DNA of 16,409 nucleotides, taken from Bacteroidia bacterium (GTDB taxonomy: Bacteria; Bacteroidota; Bacteroidia; Bacteroidales; UBA12481). Below are positions 1 to 6,741 of the stretch, piece by piece (within the stretch, counting starts at the first letter, position 1; each line of letters starts with the position of its first letter). Location of the stretch: positions 1 to 16,409 of the forward strand of contig JAPLDV010000762.1 of NCBI GenBank assembly GCA_026391235.1. The letters are read 5' to 3'. The translations under genes and the position numbers were made by a program. Under the pieces are notes generated by a model. The model ran no database searches. It was not told the origin of the DNA and saw nothing but the letters and a program-made list of their open reading frames with translations.

Positions 1-96
1 TGATTCAACACCTTTTAATTGTGATCCGGGTTCAGCAGCAAAACTGCCCATGGTCAGCGTGAGGATTGCAAGGATCGCCCAAAATGATCTTTTCAT
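1..96 (-). CDS. Exported protein of unknown function (N-terminal fragment)
   Basis: The ATG at 96 opens 32 codons that run off the left edge. The visible peptide is a textbook Sec signal peptide: Lys2/Arg3, a hydrophobic core (ILAILTLTMG), then a small-residue site (SFAA) that fits signal peptidase I cleavage. After that comes a short polar start of the mature protein (EPGSQLKGVES). The product is therefore probably periplasmic or outer-membrane. Nothing visible identifies the family. It lies 127 bp downstream of the aminopeptidase gene on the same strand. The reading frame is well supported by the signal peptide; the function is unknown. Confidence 0.6.
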   Translation of the reverse strand, partial: MKRSFWAILAILTLTMGSFAAEPGSQLKGVES

Positions 97-223
97 ACTA
101 TTCTTTTAATTGCTTGATTTTTCAAATCCATAAAACAAAAGCCATATATATAGATAATTAAATATGATCACAAATCATGCCAGATTCTAAAACTCCGGTA
201 CACTGGAAATGTTGTCACGGGTT

Positions 224-1879
224 TTATTTTTTTGCCGTATAATCCTGAAACAGCAATTGAACCTGGGGATCGAGCCTCACCTGACTGACCGGAAAATCGG
301 CCGGCAGGATGATATGGACCTTTTTTTCCTGGACCGGGACCTGATAAAAAACGGATTTCCATGCTGTTGGGTCAGCTGCTGACGCTGCCATACCAATTTC
401 CACCGGCAAAAAGAATATGAAATCTGCCTGGGTTTGCATCTGTTCAATATCCAATTCAACCTGTCGCTTTTCTGTGTTATTCTTCCAGGACCATTTAATT
501 ACAGGCTGTCCGGGAATTTCCAGCCATTGATGGAAAAATTTTTCCAGCGGGCGGCCGGAGACATCTTCCATAATTTTAACGAAATCCGCAGTCATAGCAT
601 TTTTATCCCGATAGGAAGCATAGAAATTCCGGATCCCGGCCCAGAATATCTTATCGCCAAGTTCCTGCCGCAGCATGTGTAAAACCCAGGCTCCTTTCTG
701 ATAGGAATTGGTGCTGAGCAGATCCATGTAATTTGTAATGGTAGTGTCAATCACCGGTTTATTCTTTCTTTCGTAATACCGGATGACATCCTTCCTCATG
801 TCAGCCATGCTGGTGCTCATATTTCTGTCAACGATCATTGAATCAGCATAGTATGCTTCAAGATAGGTGGCAAATCCCTCACTGAGCCAGATATGATGCC
901 AGTCGTTTTCAGTAACCGCATCGCCAAACCATTGATGGGCAATCTCGTGAGCCAATAAGCCCTGGATATTGTTTTTCCCGGTAACGGAGCCCTCATAATA
1001 AAATATGCATCCTGAATTTTCCATCCCGCCAAACATGGTCCTTGATTGTACGTTGGCCAGCTTTTCATAGCTGTAGGGGCCGATCAGGTCCTGGTAAAAG
1101 GTGAGGATGTCAGCTGCCGCTTTATAATCGGTGAATCCGGCTTCCCGGTTGCGGGCGTATACCCAGGATTGAACAGAAATCCCTTTCGATAATCCTGCCG
1201 TTTCCCAGGCAAAATCCGCCGCACCAAAAACCATTACCTTTGTTGGAACCGGTACATCTTCCTTCCAATGAGTGACTTTCCTCCGGACCGGCAGTGTACC
1301 GGTTTCAGGGTATTCTCCGGCAAGATATCCGTTGCCAACCACGGTATACTTTTCAGGAGCCGCAACGATGAACTCCACTGTAGCTTTATCGTAAGGATGA
1401 TCCACGCAAGGCAGCCAATTCCGCGCCCTGTCGGGCCAGTTGTCACCAAAGAATGTGCGGTCTCCGAATTTGTTCTTCGAAATGATCAGCCCGTCGGCAG
1501 GGATACCGGAATAATTAACTGTAAGAGAAAAGCTGCCTGGAGCTCTGATTGAATCAGGAATTTCGATTTCCACCCGGTTATTTTCATGCCGCCACGTCAA
1601 TTTCTGAGTACCGGCATCTATCCGGTCGATAACCATCCCGGTGCCCTTGTTGTTTAAACCAACCAGATCAAGTGCCAGAAATTTCATTTTTCTGGCTAGG
1701 GTAAAAGTGATTTCAGCCGATCCTTCTATACGGTCAGTGCTGTCGTTCAGGAAGATACGAAAGCAGTAGTGAGTAACATCAACATCCGGGTTCCGGGGGT
1801 AACCATCTTTTGCAGCCACAGGTCGCGGAAATATGATCCAGAGGGTTAACAGGGCGACTGGAAGAGTTTTTCTGATCAT
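224..1879 (-). CDS. Secreted M1-family zinc aminopeptidase
   Basis: Predicted metallopeptidase that removes N-terminal residues from peptides in the periplasm or outside the cell. Of 551 residues, about 1-23 form a signal peptide ending PVAA. Residues about 35-225 form the N-terminal beta domain typical of M1 enzymes. The catalytic domain has the exopeptidase motif GGMEN (284-288), the zinc site HEIAH (311-315) with third ligand Glu334 in WLSEGF (the HExxH-x18-E arrangement), and a likely transition-state Tyr393 (SYQKG). Residues after about 460 form a small beta-sandwich. The large ERAP/PepN-type C-terminal helical domain is absent, as in the shorter bacterial M1 enzymes. All key residues are present, so it should be active. 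The start is set by the signal peptide. Its upstream leader contains an unusual G-free tract. Substrate preference cannot be read from sequence. Confidence 0.93.
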   Translation of the reverse strand: MIRKTLPVALLTLWIIFPRPVAAKDGYPRNPDVDVTHYCFRIFLNDSTDRIEGSAEITFTLARKMKFLALDLVGLNNKGTGMVIDRIDAGTQKLTWRHENNRVEIEIPDSIRAPGSFSLTVNYSGIPADGLIISKNKFGDRTFFGDNWPDRARNWLPCVDHPYDKATVEFIVAAPEKYTVVGNGYLAGEYPETGTLPVRRKVTHWKEDVPVPTKVMVFGAADFAWETAGLSKGISVQSWVYARNREAGFTDYKAAADILTFYQDLIGPYSYEKLANVQSRTMFGGMENSGCIFYYEGSVTGKNNIQGLLAHEIAHQWFGDAVTENDWHHIWLSEGFATYLEAYYADSMIVDRNMSTSMADMRKDVIRYYERKNKPVIDTTITNYMDLLSTNSYQKGAWVLHMLRQELGDKIFWAGIRNFYASYRDKNAMTADFVKIMEDVSGRPLEKFFHQWLEIPGQPVIKWSWKNNTEKRQVELDIEQMQTQADFIFFLPVEIGMAASAADPTAWKSVFYQVPVQEKKVHIILPADFPVSQVRLDPQVQLLFQDYTAKK

Positions 1880-1947
1880 GGCTAAAGTTTTTGGGACTTA
1901 AAAATAGGGAAAAACCGTTGATTAATGGCATTGTTAACCATAACCGG

Positions 1948-2019
1948 TCACAAAAAACAAATCCCAAATCCCAAAAAACAAATAAACTCCAAACCCCAAA
2001 CTTCAAAATCCAAACCAAA
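1948..2019. repeat. G-free, A/C-rich low-complexity tract with a 21-nt period
   Basis: For 72 bases the + strand has no G. It is made of variants of CAAATCCC, CAAAAAAC and CCAAAC. The 12-mer CAAAAAACAAAT occurs at 1951-1962 and again at 1972-1983, giving a 21-nt period. On the minus strand it reads as GGGATTTG/TTTGG runs, which would sit in the 5' leader of the aminopeptidase mRNA if transcription starts upstream. It begins 8 nt after the stop end of the upstream propeller pseudogene (stop at 2028). Other possible readings are a degenerate interspersed repeat or a slippage-prone spacer. Confidence 0.7.
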
Positions 2020-2027
2020 GACCGCTA

Positions 2028-3221
2028 TTATCTGAGTTTTACAAAGGCCAGAACCGGATTATCACTCTCGGTGAGAGGTTTTATCTTATCATATGTTTTG
2101 AGAAACTCTGGTGCCTTATTGATTTTAACCGCTTCGGTCAACTGTTCATTATCAATAATATAAATCAATTCATTTTCTGAAGTGCAACCAGAGGGTACAC
2201 CTAAAAATGGCACTCCGTCAAAATCGTTAATCAGTTTTCCGGTTGCCTGAATAAATGAGTTGGTTTTCAGATCCAGAATAATTGTTTGAGTCTTCATATC
2301 CGATGAGTTCACCCTGATACCATAGAAAATAAAAATCTTTTCCTTTAAGGCTATCACCTTGAACAGGTTTGAGTAACCGACATAAGAATTAACAAAGTTC
2401 AGGAGCTCCTTTGATCCGATCATGGATTTAAGCTTTTTCAGGAAATAGGCTTGTTTTGATCCGAAATTTAAATAATAGCCACCAGCCAGTTTTCCTGATT
2501 TATCCAGCTCAAAGATGGTGTCCCGGTATCCGCATCCAAACCAGGTTGAATTCCCGTTGGATGTAATAAATCCATCATGAGAGTTGTCCAAAACAGGATC
2601 TTTAGGAATCAAAGGGTTATATACAACACTGCCGGAATGGTTCAACAGATAAAAATTTTCTGATGACTTTTGATTTTCAACATTAAACGGTAAAGAAGCA
2701 TAGGTCAGATAGGTTGAATTATCAATCATACCAAACTGATCTGCTTTTACTGAGGTTGAAATTTCATCCTGATAAGAGCCATTTAAATCATACCGGATCA
2801 TTTTGCTGGAATTTCTGTCTAAAATTACTATCAGCTTTTTATCCGGATCGATAAGAAAATCAGAAATCTGATTATACTCCCCTGGACCTTTTCCTCTCCT
2901 TTGAATCTTATAAAGAAATTTGCCCGAAACATCGAAGCAGCAGATATAATCTCCCTGAGGATCTGCTCCACTTAAAAGCAGCTAGTTATCAATACACAGA
3001 GTCTTCGGGTTGAATTCGAAATAGGTGTTATTGGGCGATTCGAGCTTGACCTAGCGGATCGAGGAAGAAATTTCCGAAAGTTTGCGCTCCGTAAAATCCA
3101 TGGGGTCAACCTTGATTTCCCGGTAAGATGATGGTTTGTTAATGTCGTTCTGAGCCTGAATGGGGTGAAATCCCGAAAACAGAATCAGGCATAGCATTTG
3201 AAAAGCAATTAACTTTTTCAT
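2028..3221 (-). pseudogene. Six-bladed beta-propeller secreted protein, interrupted by two in-frame TAG codons
   Basis: Reading from ATG 3221 gives a 397-codon frame with a clear signal peptide (MKKLIAFQMLCLILFSG, ending PIQAQ). The frame continues without any frameshift to TAA at 2028-2030. It is broken by TAG at 3051-3053 (codon 57, in SIR-stop-VKLE) and TAG at 2982-2984 (codon 80, in CIDN-stop-LLLSG). Sequence on both sides is propeller-like, including FDVSGKFLYKIQRRGKGPGEY and DRNSSKMIRYDLNG, and matches the Bacteroidota six-bladed beta-propeller family as I know it. Family members usually have an aromatic residue, often Tyr, at the first position. TAG ends recG, the OstA gene and the lipoprotein gene in this same window, so general recoding is unlikely. 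Recent nonsense mutation or two base-call errors are the likely causes. An internal ATG at 2801 could give a 257-residue fragment without a signal peptide. Confidence 0.8.
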
Positions 3222-3499
3222 CTGATGGCTGGGGTTTGGTTTGATAAAATAACGACCGGGGCTAAGAGATTATTGTCTGCAAAACCCCAATTTCAAACAG
3301 TTTTAATTTTAGCACACGGGACATACAGCCTCAGTGCCTCTCTCTAGTTTTCGTCATCGGGACACCCAAAATCGAAACCAAACATTCTGGTTGAGTTGTT
3401 TCGATATCTATGAATAGTTCAGGTATCCGTTTTCTTTCGGAAGTGTATGGCAGGACTTTGTGCAAAGGACAAATGGGAGGAGCCGCGGCAGTCGGGGAG
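3222..3499. other. Intergenic stretch, no gene recognised
   Basis: This is the AT-rich left half of the gap between the propeller pseudogene and recG. I see no credible coding frame, RNA gene or strong promoter box. It holds one copy of a diverged 31-bp repeat (3307-3337) and two CGGGACA heptamers (3317-3323 and 3358-3364). It may be decayed mobile or repeat DNA, but no transposase remnant is recognisable. Confidence 0.5.
3307..3337. repeat. Left copy of a diverged 31-bp direct repeat
   Basis: Aligned without gaps to 3723-3753, 24 of 31 positions agree. The shared core is TTTT-GCAC-CGGGACA, followed by a more diverged tail ending CTCA-TGC. The two copies bracket about 385 bp that contains the first four palindromes. 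They may be edges of an old inserted element or two members of a dispersed repeat family. Confidence 0.45.
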
Positions 3500-3506
3500 T
3501 AGAAGC

Positions 3507-3528
3507 GGGAGGGCTCCGAGGCCCTCCC
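3507..3528. repeat. Palindromic repeat unit 1 (GGGAGGGC stem)
   Basis: GGGAGGGC at 3507-3514 pairs perfectly with GCCCTCCC at 3521-3528 across the 6-nt loop TCCGAG. It is followed by GTACGGAATT, a flank seen again after TACGG near 3864. There is no T-run on either side, so it does not look like an intrinsic terminator. Confidence 0.75.
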
Positions 3529-3556
3529 GTACGGAATTGGCTCGCGATTAAAAGCA

Positions 3557-3578
3557 GGGAGGGCGCAAAGGCCCTCCC
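3557..3578. repeat. Palindromic repeat unit 2 (GGGAGGGC stem, GCAAAG loop)
   Basis: The stem is identical to unit 1: GGGAGGGC at 3557-3564 and GCCCTCCC at 3571-3578. The loop here is GCAAAG, which gives the CGCAAAGG core shared with the later units. It is followed by CCTAC, the flank also seen beside the recG stop. The same stem with a different loop suggests copies of one family rather than chance. Confidence 0.75.
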
Positions 3579-3612
3579 CTACACGCGTGGACCTTTGAAT
3601 CTGGGTCCCGCA

Positions 3613-3636
3613 GGGGCGGGCCTTTGCGTCCGCCCC
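3613..3636. repeat. Palindromic repeat unit 3 (GGGGCGG stem)
   Basis: GGGGCGG at 3613-3619 pairs with CCGCCCC at 3630-3636 across a 10-nt loop containing CCTTTGCG, the reverse complement of the CGCAAAGG core in unit 2. The unit therefore lies in the opposite orientation to unit 2. Confidence 0.72.
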
Positions 3637-3664
3637 TTTCCCGACCAAAGGAGACTATTCGTAC

Positions 3665-3686
3665 GGGCCGGCCTTTGCGCCGGCCC
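3665..3686. repeat. Palindromic repeat unit 4 (GGGCCGGC stem)
   Basis: This is the strongest hairpin in the cluster: GGGCCGGC at 3665-3672 and GCCGGCCC at 3679-3686 form a perfect 8-bp all-GC stem around CTTTGC. The same CCTTTGCG core is present. Its right half is duplicated immediately downstream. Confidence 0.78.
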
Positions 3687-3716
3687 ATACGGCCTTTGCG
3701 CCGGCCCATACGGCCT
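3670..3716. repeat. 21-bp tandem duplication inside the palindrome cluster
   Basis: A 21-base unit beginning GGCCTTTGCG and ending GGCCCATAC occurs exactly at 3670-3690 and 3691-3711, followed by a partial third copy (GGCCT, 3712-3716). It starts within the left stem arm of unit 4 and adds an extra right arm. This is typical of replication slippage on a hairpin. Confidence 0.85.
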
Positions 3717-3722
3717 AGCTGA

Positions 3723-3753
3723 TTTTGGCACCCGGGACAAATACGCTCAATGC
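3723..3753. repeat. Right copy of the diverged 31-bp direct repeat
   Basis: It matches 3307-3337 at 24 of 31 ungapped positions and contains the third CGGGACA heptamer (3733-3739). Both copies are in the same orientation. Confidence 0.45.
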
Positions 3754-3831
3754 TCATTTGAATCTGGAACTTCAGAATTCAAAACTGGTCCTCGAATCTG
3801 CTTTCGCAGGGGTGACAAGACCCCTTGTTAT

Positions 3832-3847
3832 CCCCGCGCAGGCGGGG
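3832..3847. repeat. Short palindrome CCCCGC-GCAG-GCGGGG
   Basis: CCCCGC (3832-3837) and GCGGGG (3842-3847) flank a GCAG tetraloop, preceded by TTAT and followed by ACC. The layout resembles the short dispersed palindromes known from other bacteria (for example the ATTCCC-GGGAAT repeats of Neisseria). The resemblance is by eye only. A neighbouring pair GGGG (3809-3812) and CCCC (3821-3824) may form another small hairpin. Confidence 0.55.
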
Positions 3848-3891
3848 ACCTTTTCCCCTCCCTACGGAATTATGCCGGACGCAAATATCCT

Positions 3892-3909
3892 GGACGCAAA
3901 TACGCGTCC
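3892..3909. repeat. Palindrome abutting the recG stop codon
   Basis: GGACGC (3892-3897) pairs with GCGTCC (3904-3909) across AAATAC. The hairpin begins on the base right after the recG TAG (3910-3912, minus strand). The flank CCTACG is the same flank seen beside unit 2, so the TAG is part of the repeat's border sequence. An 11-base GGACGCAAATA occurs twice here (from 3878 and 3892). There is no T-run on the recG transcript side, so evidence for termination is weak, though such a stem could protect the mRNA 3' end. Confidence 0.65.
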
Positions 3910-6021
3910 CTACGATATCCTGCTCCAGTCCTTAATCTCCCTCTTCTGCTTTGCCAACTGCTCAACAAGAAGCTGGTTTTCTGTCGATTCCAGCAGAGGG
4001 TCATTTTCCAGAACCTCCTGTGCTACCCGCCTGGCATGTTCCAATATTTTGGTGTCGGTGATCAGGTTTGCGATCGAAAGGTTAAAAGGAACACCGCTCT
4101 GCTGCGTGCCTTCGAGGTCGCCCGGTCCTCGGAGTTTCATATCAACCTCAGCGATCTCAAAACCGTCATTGGTCCGGGTCATTGTTTCGATCCTGGTTTT
4201 GGCCTCTTTTGATAATTTGAATCCGCTCATCAGGATGCAGTACGACTGATCGGCCCCGCGGCCAACCCGGCCCCGGAGCTGATGCAACTGACTCAAGCCA
4301 AACCTTTCGGCACTTTCAATCATCATTACCGAAGCATTCGGAACATCAACTCCCACTTCGATGACTGTTGTGGAAACCATGATCTTGGTAATCCCTTTCA
4401 CGAAATAGTCCATCGCTATGACCTTCTCCTCGGGCTTCATCTGGCCATGAAGAACGGAAACGGCATATTCAGGTGCAGGAAAGGCACGGGTAATGCTCTC
4501 GTAACCATCATATAAATTCTTGAAATCCAGTTTCTCCGACTCCTGTATCAACGGATAAACAATGTAAACCTGGCGGCCCAGTGCAATCTGTTTTCTCAGA
4601 AATTCAAATACTACCAGCCGCTTGGAATCAAAATAGTGAGCCGTTTGAATAGGCTTCCGGCCTGGTGGCATTTCATCGATCACTGAGATATCCAGATCAC
4701 CGTATAACGTCATGGCCAGCGTACGTGGAATCGGAGTGGCGGTCATCACCAGAATATGAGGAAGAATGCCATCGGCCTTTTCCCACAGCCTGGCGCGCTG
4801 AGCTACCCCAAACCGGTGCTGTTCGTCGATCACAACCAAACCAAGGTTTTTAAACTGAACGGTATCTTCAATCAATGCAGGTGTCCCGATCAGAATATCC
4901 AGTTCCCCTTCACGCAACTCCTCATGCAGTGATGAGCGATGGCTGGTTTTTGTTGAACCGGTCAGCAGCCTCACATGTACGGGCAGGTTGGCCAGCATCC
5001 GGGTAAAGGTCTGGAAGTGCTGCTGTGCCAGGATTTCAGTCGGCGCCATCAGGCACACCTGGTAGCCGTTATCCAGGGCGATCAGCATGCTCAGCAGGGC
5101 CACAAGCGTTTTCCCGCTGCCAACATCCCCCTGCAGCAGCCTGTTCATCTGTAATCCCGATCCGAGATCTTTGCGAATCTCCCGCATTACCTTTTTCTGA
5201 GCCCCGGTCATTTCAAACGGAAGATTTTCAGTATAAAACCGGTTGAAAAGATCGCCGATCCGAGGGAATACAAATCCTTTAATTCTCCTGTTTTTCCAGT
5301 TTTTCTGCCGTAGCAGTCCAAGCTGTATCAGAAAAAATTCCTCAAATTTCAAGCGGTAACGGACATTTTTTAAAGTTTCCTGATCTTTTGGGAAATGAAT
5401 ATTCAGGATAGTTTCGTTTATCCCCGGAAATTTCAGATAATTCAGCAGGGTTGAAGGAAGTGTTTCCGGGATTTTTCCGTAAACTTTCTGCAAAAGCTGA
5501 TATTGCAATTTATGGATAACCCTGGAAGTCAGAAAACTACTCTTCATTTTTTCAGTAGTGGGGTAGGCGGCCTGGTAAGTATAAGGATAGGCAACCTGCT
5601 CCGCTTTGGCAGATTCCTCCATCTCAGGGTGCATTATGGAAAAATTGCCGTTAAAAAGGGCCGGTTTACCGAAAATCACATATTCAACTCCGAGTTTAAT
5701 CGTTTGCTGAACCCATTTAATGCCCTGAAACCAGAGCAGTTCAATGGATCCGGTAGAGTCCTCAAAACGGGCTGATAGCCGTTGCCTCGGTCTTTTGCCA
5801 GCAAGATCCAGGGTGATGATCTTCCCGCGCAGCTGGATATAAGCCTGGTCTGAATCAATTTCGCTGACAGTATAAAACCGGGTACGATCGGTGTATTTGT
5901 AAGGATAATGCCTTACCAAATCCTCGAATGTACTTACTCCGAGCTCGTTGAACAGCATTTCGGCGCGACGTGGCCCAACACCGGGAAGAAATTTGATATC
6001 TGTTTGAAGCAACGAATCCAT
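3910..6021 (-). CDS. recG: ATP-dependent DNA helicase RecG
   Basis: Branch-migrating helicase that remodels stalled forks and recombination junctions. The 703-residue length is normal. The wedge/OB-fold domain spans about 1-230, with helix-hairpin-like FLPGVGPRRA at 11-20. The SF2 motor has Walker A GDVGSGKT (298-305), APTEILAQQH (326-335), DEQH box (399-402), TATPIPRT (427-434), and the C-terminal RecA lobe with QLRGRVGRG (581-589). The RecG/TRG region includes MKLRGPGDLEGTQQSG (628-643). The start at 6021 gives a normal N-terminus. The stop is TAG and lies inside the border of a palindromic repeat, but the C-terminus (IKDWSRIS) looks like the usual family end, so the protein does not appear truncated. 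It is divergent from the broken ABC ATPase gene and stands alone on its strand. Confidence 0.97.
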   Translation of the reverse strand: MDSLLQTDIKFLPGVGPRRAEMLFNELGVSTFEDLVRHYPYKYTDRTRFYTVSEIDSDQAYIQLRGKIITLDLAGKRPRQRLSARFEDSTGSIELLWFQGIKWVQQTIKLGVEYVIFGKPALFNGNFSIMHPEMEESAKAEQVAYPYTYQAAYPTTEKMKSSFLTSRVIHKLQYQLLQKVYGKIPETLPSTLLNYLKFPGINETILNIHFPKDQETLKNVRYRLKFEEFFLIQLGLLRQKNWKNRRIKGFVFPRIGDLFNRFYTENLPFEMTGAQKKVMREIRKDLGSGLQMNRLLQGDVGSGKTLVALLSMLIALDNGYQVCLMAPTEILAQQHFQTFTRMLANLPVHVRLLTGSTKTSHRSSLHEELREGELDILIGTPALIEDTVQFKNLGLVVIDEQHRFGVAQRARLWEKADGILPHILVMTATPIPRTLAMTLYGDLDISVIDEMPPGRKPIQTAHYFDSKRLVVFEFLRKQIALGRQVYIVYPLIQESEKLDFKNLYDGYESITRAFPAPEYAVSVLHGQMKPEEKVIAMDYFVKGITKIMVSTTVIEVGVDVPNASVMMIESAERFGLSQLHQLRGRVGRGADQSYCILMSGFKLSKEAKTRIETMTRTNDGFEIAEVDMKLRGPGDLEGTQQSGVPFNLSIANLITDTKILEHARRVAQEVLENDPLLESTENQLLVEQLAKQKREIKDWSRIS

Positions 6022-6104
6022 GGCGACGAATTTAGCAGTTATCGCCGGCTTTGTTAAATATTGTTAATAATTCAGCGTTCTTATCCTGAATAATGATTAA
6101 CGGG

Positions 6105-6112
6105 TACTTTTG
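6105..6112 (+). promoter_or_regulatory. Possible -7 box (TACTTTTG) for the ABC ATPase gene
   Basis: It is an exact match to the Bacteroidota TAnnTTTG -7 element, followed by CACC, with the ATG at 6132 about 20 nt later. I see no clear TTG -33 element at the expected 19-21 bp upstream, so this is a half-supported promoter. It argues against the upstream in-frame ATG at 6093 as the start, because that lies before the box. Confidence 0.4.
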
Positions 6113-6131
6113 CACCCAAACCGGTTTGATT

Positions 6132-6658
6132 ATGGAACAAATGATTTCCCTTAAGGGATTGGTAAAAAACTATTTGGTGGGAACGCAGGTCGTGGAAGCA
6201 TTGCGCGGAATCGATCTGGTGATAAAAAAAGGCGAATATGTTGCCATCATGGGGCCTTCGGGGTCGGGAAAATCAACCCTGATGAATATTCTTGGTGCTT
6301 TGGATACGCCCACCAGCGGCCATTATTTTCTGAATGGCACTGATGTCAGTCAGATGGTGGATGATGAACTTGCAGTGATCAGGAATAAGGAAATTGGTTT
6401 TATTTTCCAGACATTCAACCTGTTGCTAGGGCTCTGGTTAATAATCCTGCGATCATTCTGGCCGATGAACCAACCGGTAACCTCGATTCCAAAACTTCAG
6501 TCGACATCATGAATCTCATCGGTGATATCCATGAACTAGGCAATACCATCATTGTGGTAACTCATGAAGAGGATATTGCAAAGCGTGCCCAAAGAATCAT
6601 ACGCCTGCTCGATGGACATGTCGAAAGCGATAAGCCAAATAGTCACCATATTAGCTAG
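6132..6658 (+). pseudogene. LolD/MacB-type ABC transporter ATPase with internal out-of-frame deletion
   Basis: From ATG 6132 the first frame reads a typical lipoprotein/macrolide-exporter ATPase: Walker [10 protein letters not shown] (41-49), then [11 protein letters not shown] with the Q-loop Gln93. At about 6422-6427 the frame jumps. The next recognisable sequence, in another frame, is [20 protein letters not shown] (Walker B and D-loop) followed by [12 protein letters not shown] (H-loop), ending at TAG 6656-6658. By comparison with LolD, roughly 55-65 residues between FNLL and ARAL are missing, including the LSGGQ signature needed for ATP hydrolysis. The first frame runs out of homology and stops at 6512. 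No permease gene is adjacent. GTTGC at the junction would fit a microhomology deletion. A programmed frameshift cannot restore the missing part. An assembly collapse is possible. Confidence 0.85.
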
Positions 6659-6681
6659 TTGTCAACATTTTTTTCAGGCTA

Positions 6682-6711
6682 TTGCATATTATGGGAATTA
6701 ATTTACATTTG
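6682..6711 (+). promoter_or_regulatory. Bacteroidota-type promoter for the DUF2795 protein gene
   Basis: TTG at 6682-6684 is followed by a 19-bp spacer and TACATTTG at 6704-6711. This matches the TTTG / N19-21 / TAnnTTTG architecture of the Bacteroidota housekeeping sigma factor, with the first T of the -33 box replaced by A. The predicted transcription start lies a few bases further on, leaving a leader of about 25 nt before ATG 6742. It is the best-formed promoter in the window. Confidence 0.65.
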
Positions 6712-6741
6712 CGGAAAATTAGCCCCTAATAATTTTGAGAT

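Noticed and set aside
164..178. Terminator hairpin after the aminopeptidase gene (ATGAT-ATCAT)
   Set aside because: The stem is only 5 bp and AT-rich, it lies 46 bp past the stop, and no clean T-run follows on the minus strand.
1779..2018. 79-codon minus-strand frame beginning MVWILKFGVWSLFVFWDLGF
   Set aside because: The peptide is a translation of the G-free repeat tract and then runs out of frame into the aminopeptidase start. It is a shadow of low-complexity DNA.
3051..3053. Reassignment of TAG to an amino acid in this organism
   Set aside because: recG, the OstA gene and the parvulin-like lipoprotein gene end with TAG at their expected C-termini, so TAG works as a stop here.
3500..3914. 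CRISPR array
   Set aside because: Units differ in stem sequence and length, spacing is irregular, there are no unique equal-length spacers, and no cas genes are nearby.
3460..4249. Long plus-strand reading frames (about 250 and 174 codons) across the palindrome cluster
   Set aside because: They run through the GC-rich hairpins and antisense to the recG 3' end, translate to low-complexity repeats such as GLCAGPYGLCAGPYG, and resemble no family.
6400..6450. Programmed ribosomal frameshift joining the two ABC ATPase halves
   Set aside because: About 60 residues including the signature motif are absent, so a frameshift would not restore a working ATPase. There is no clear slippery heptamer.
6093..6512. 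Intact 139-residue protein starting at ATG 6093
   Set aside because: The last 40 or so codons have lost homology after the deletion junction, the true start is more likely ATG 6132, and the other half of the ATPase follows in a different frame.
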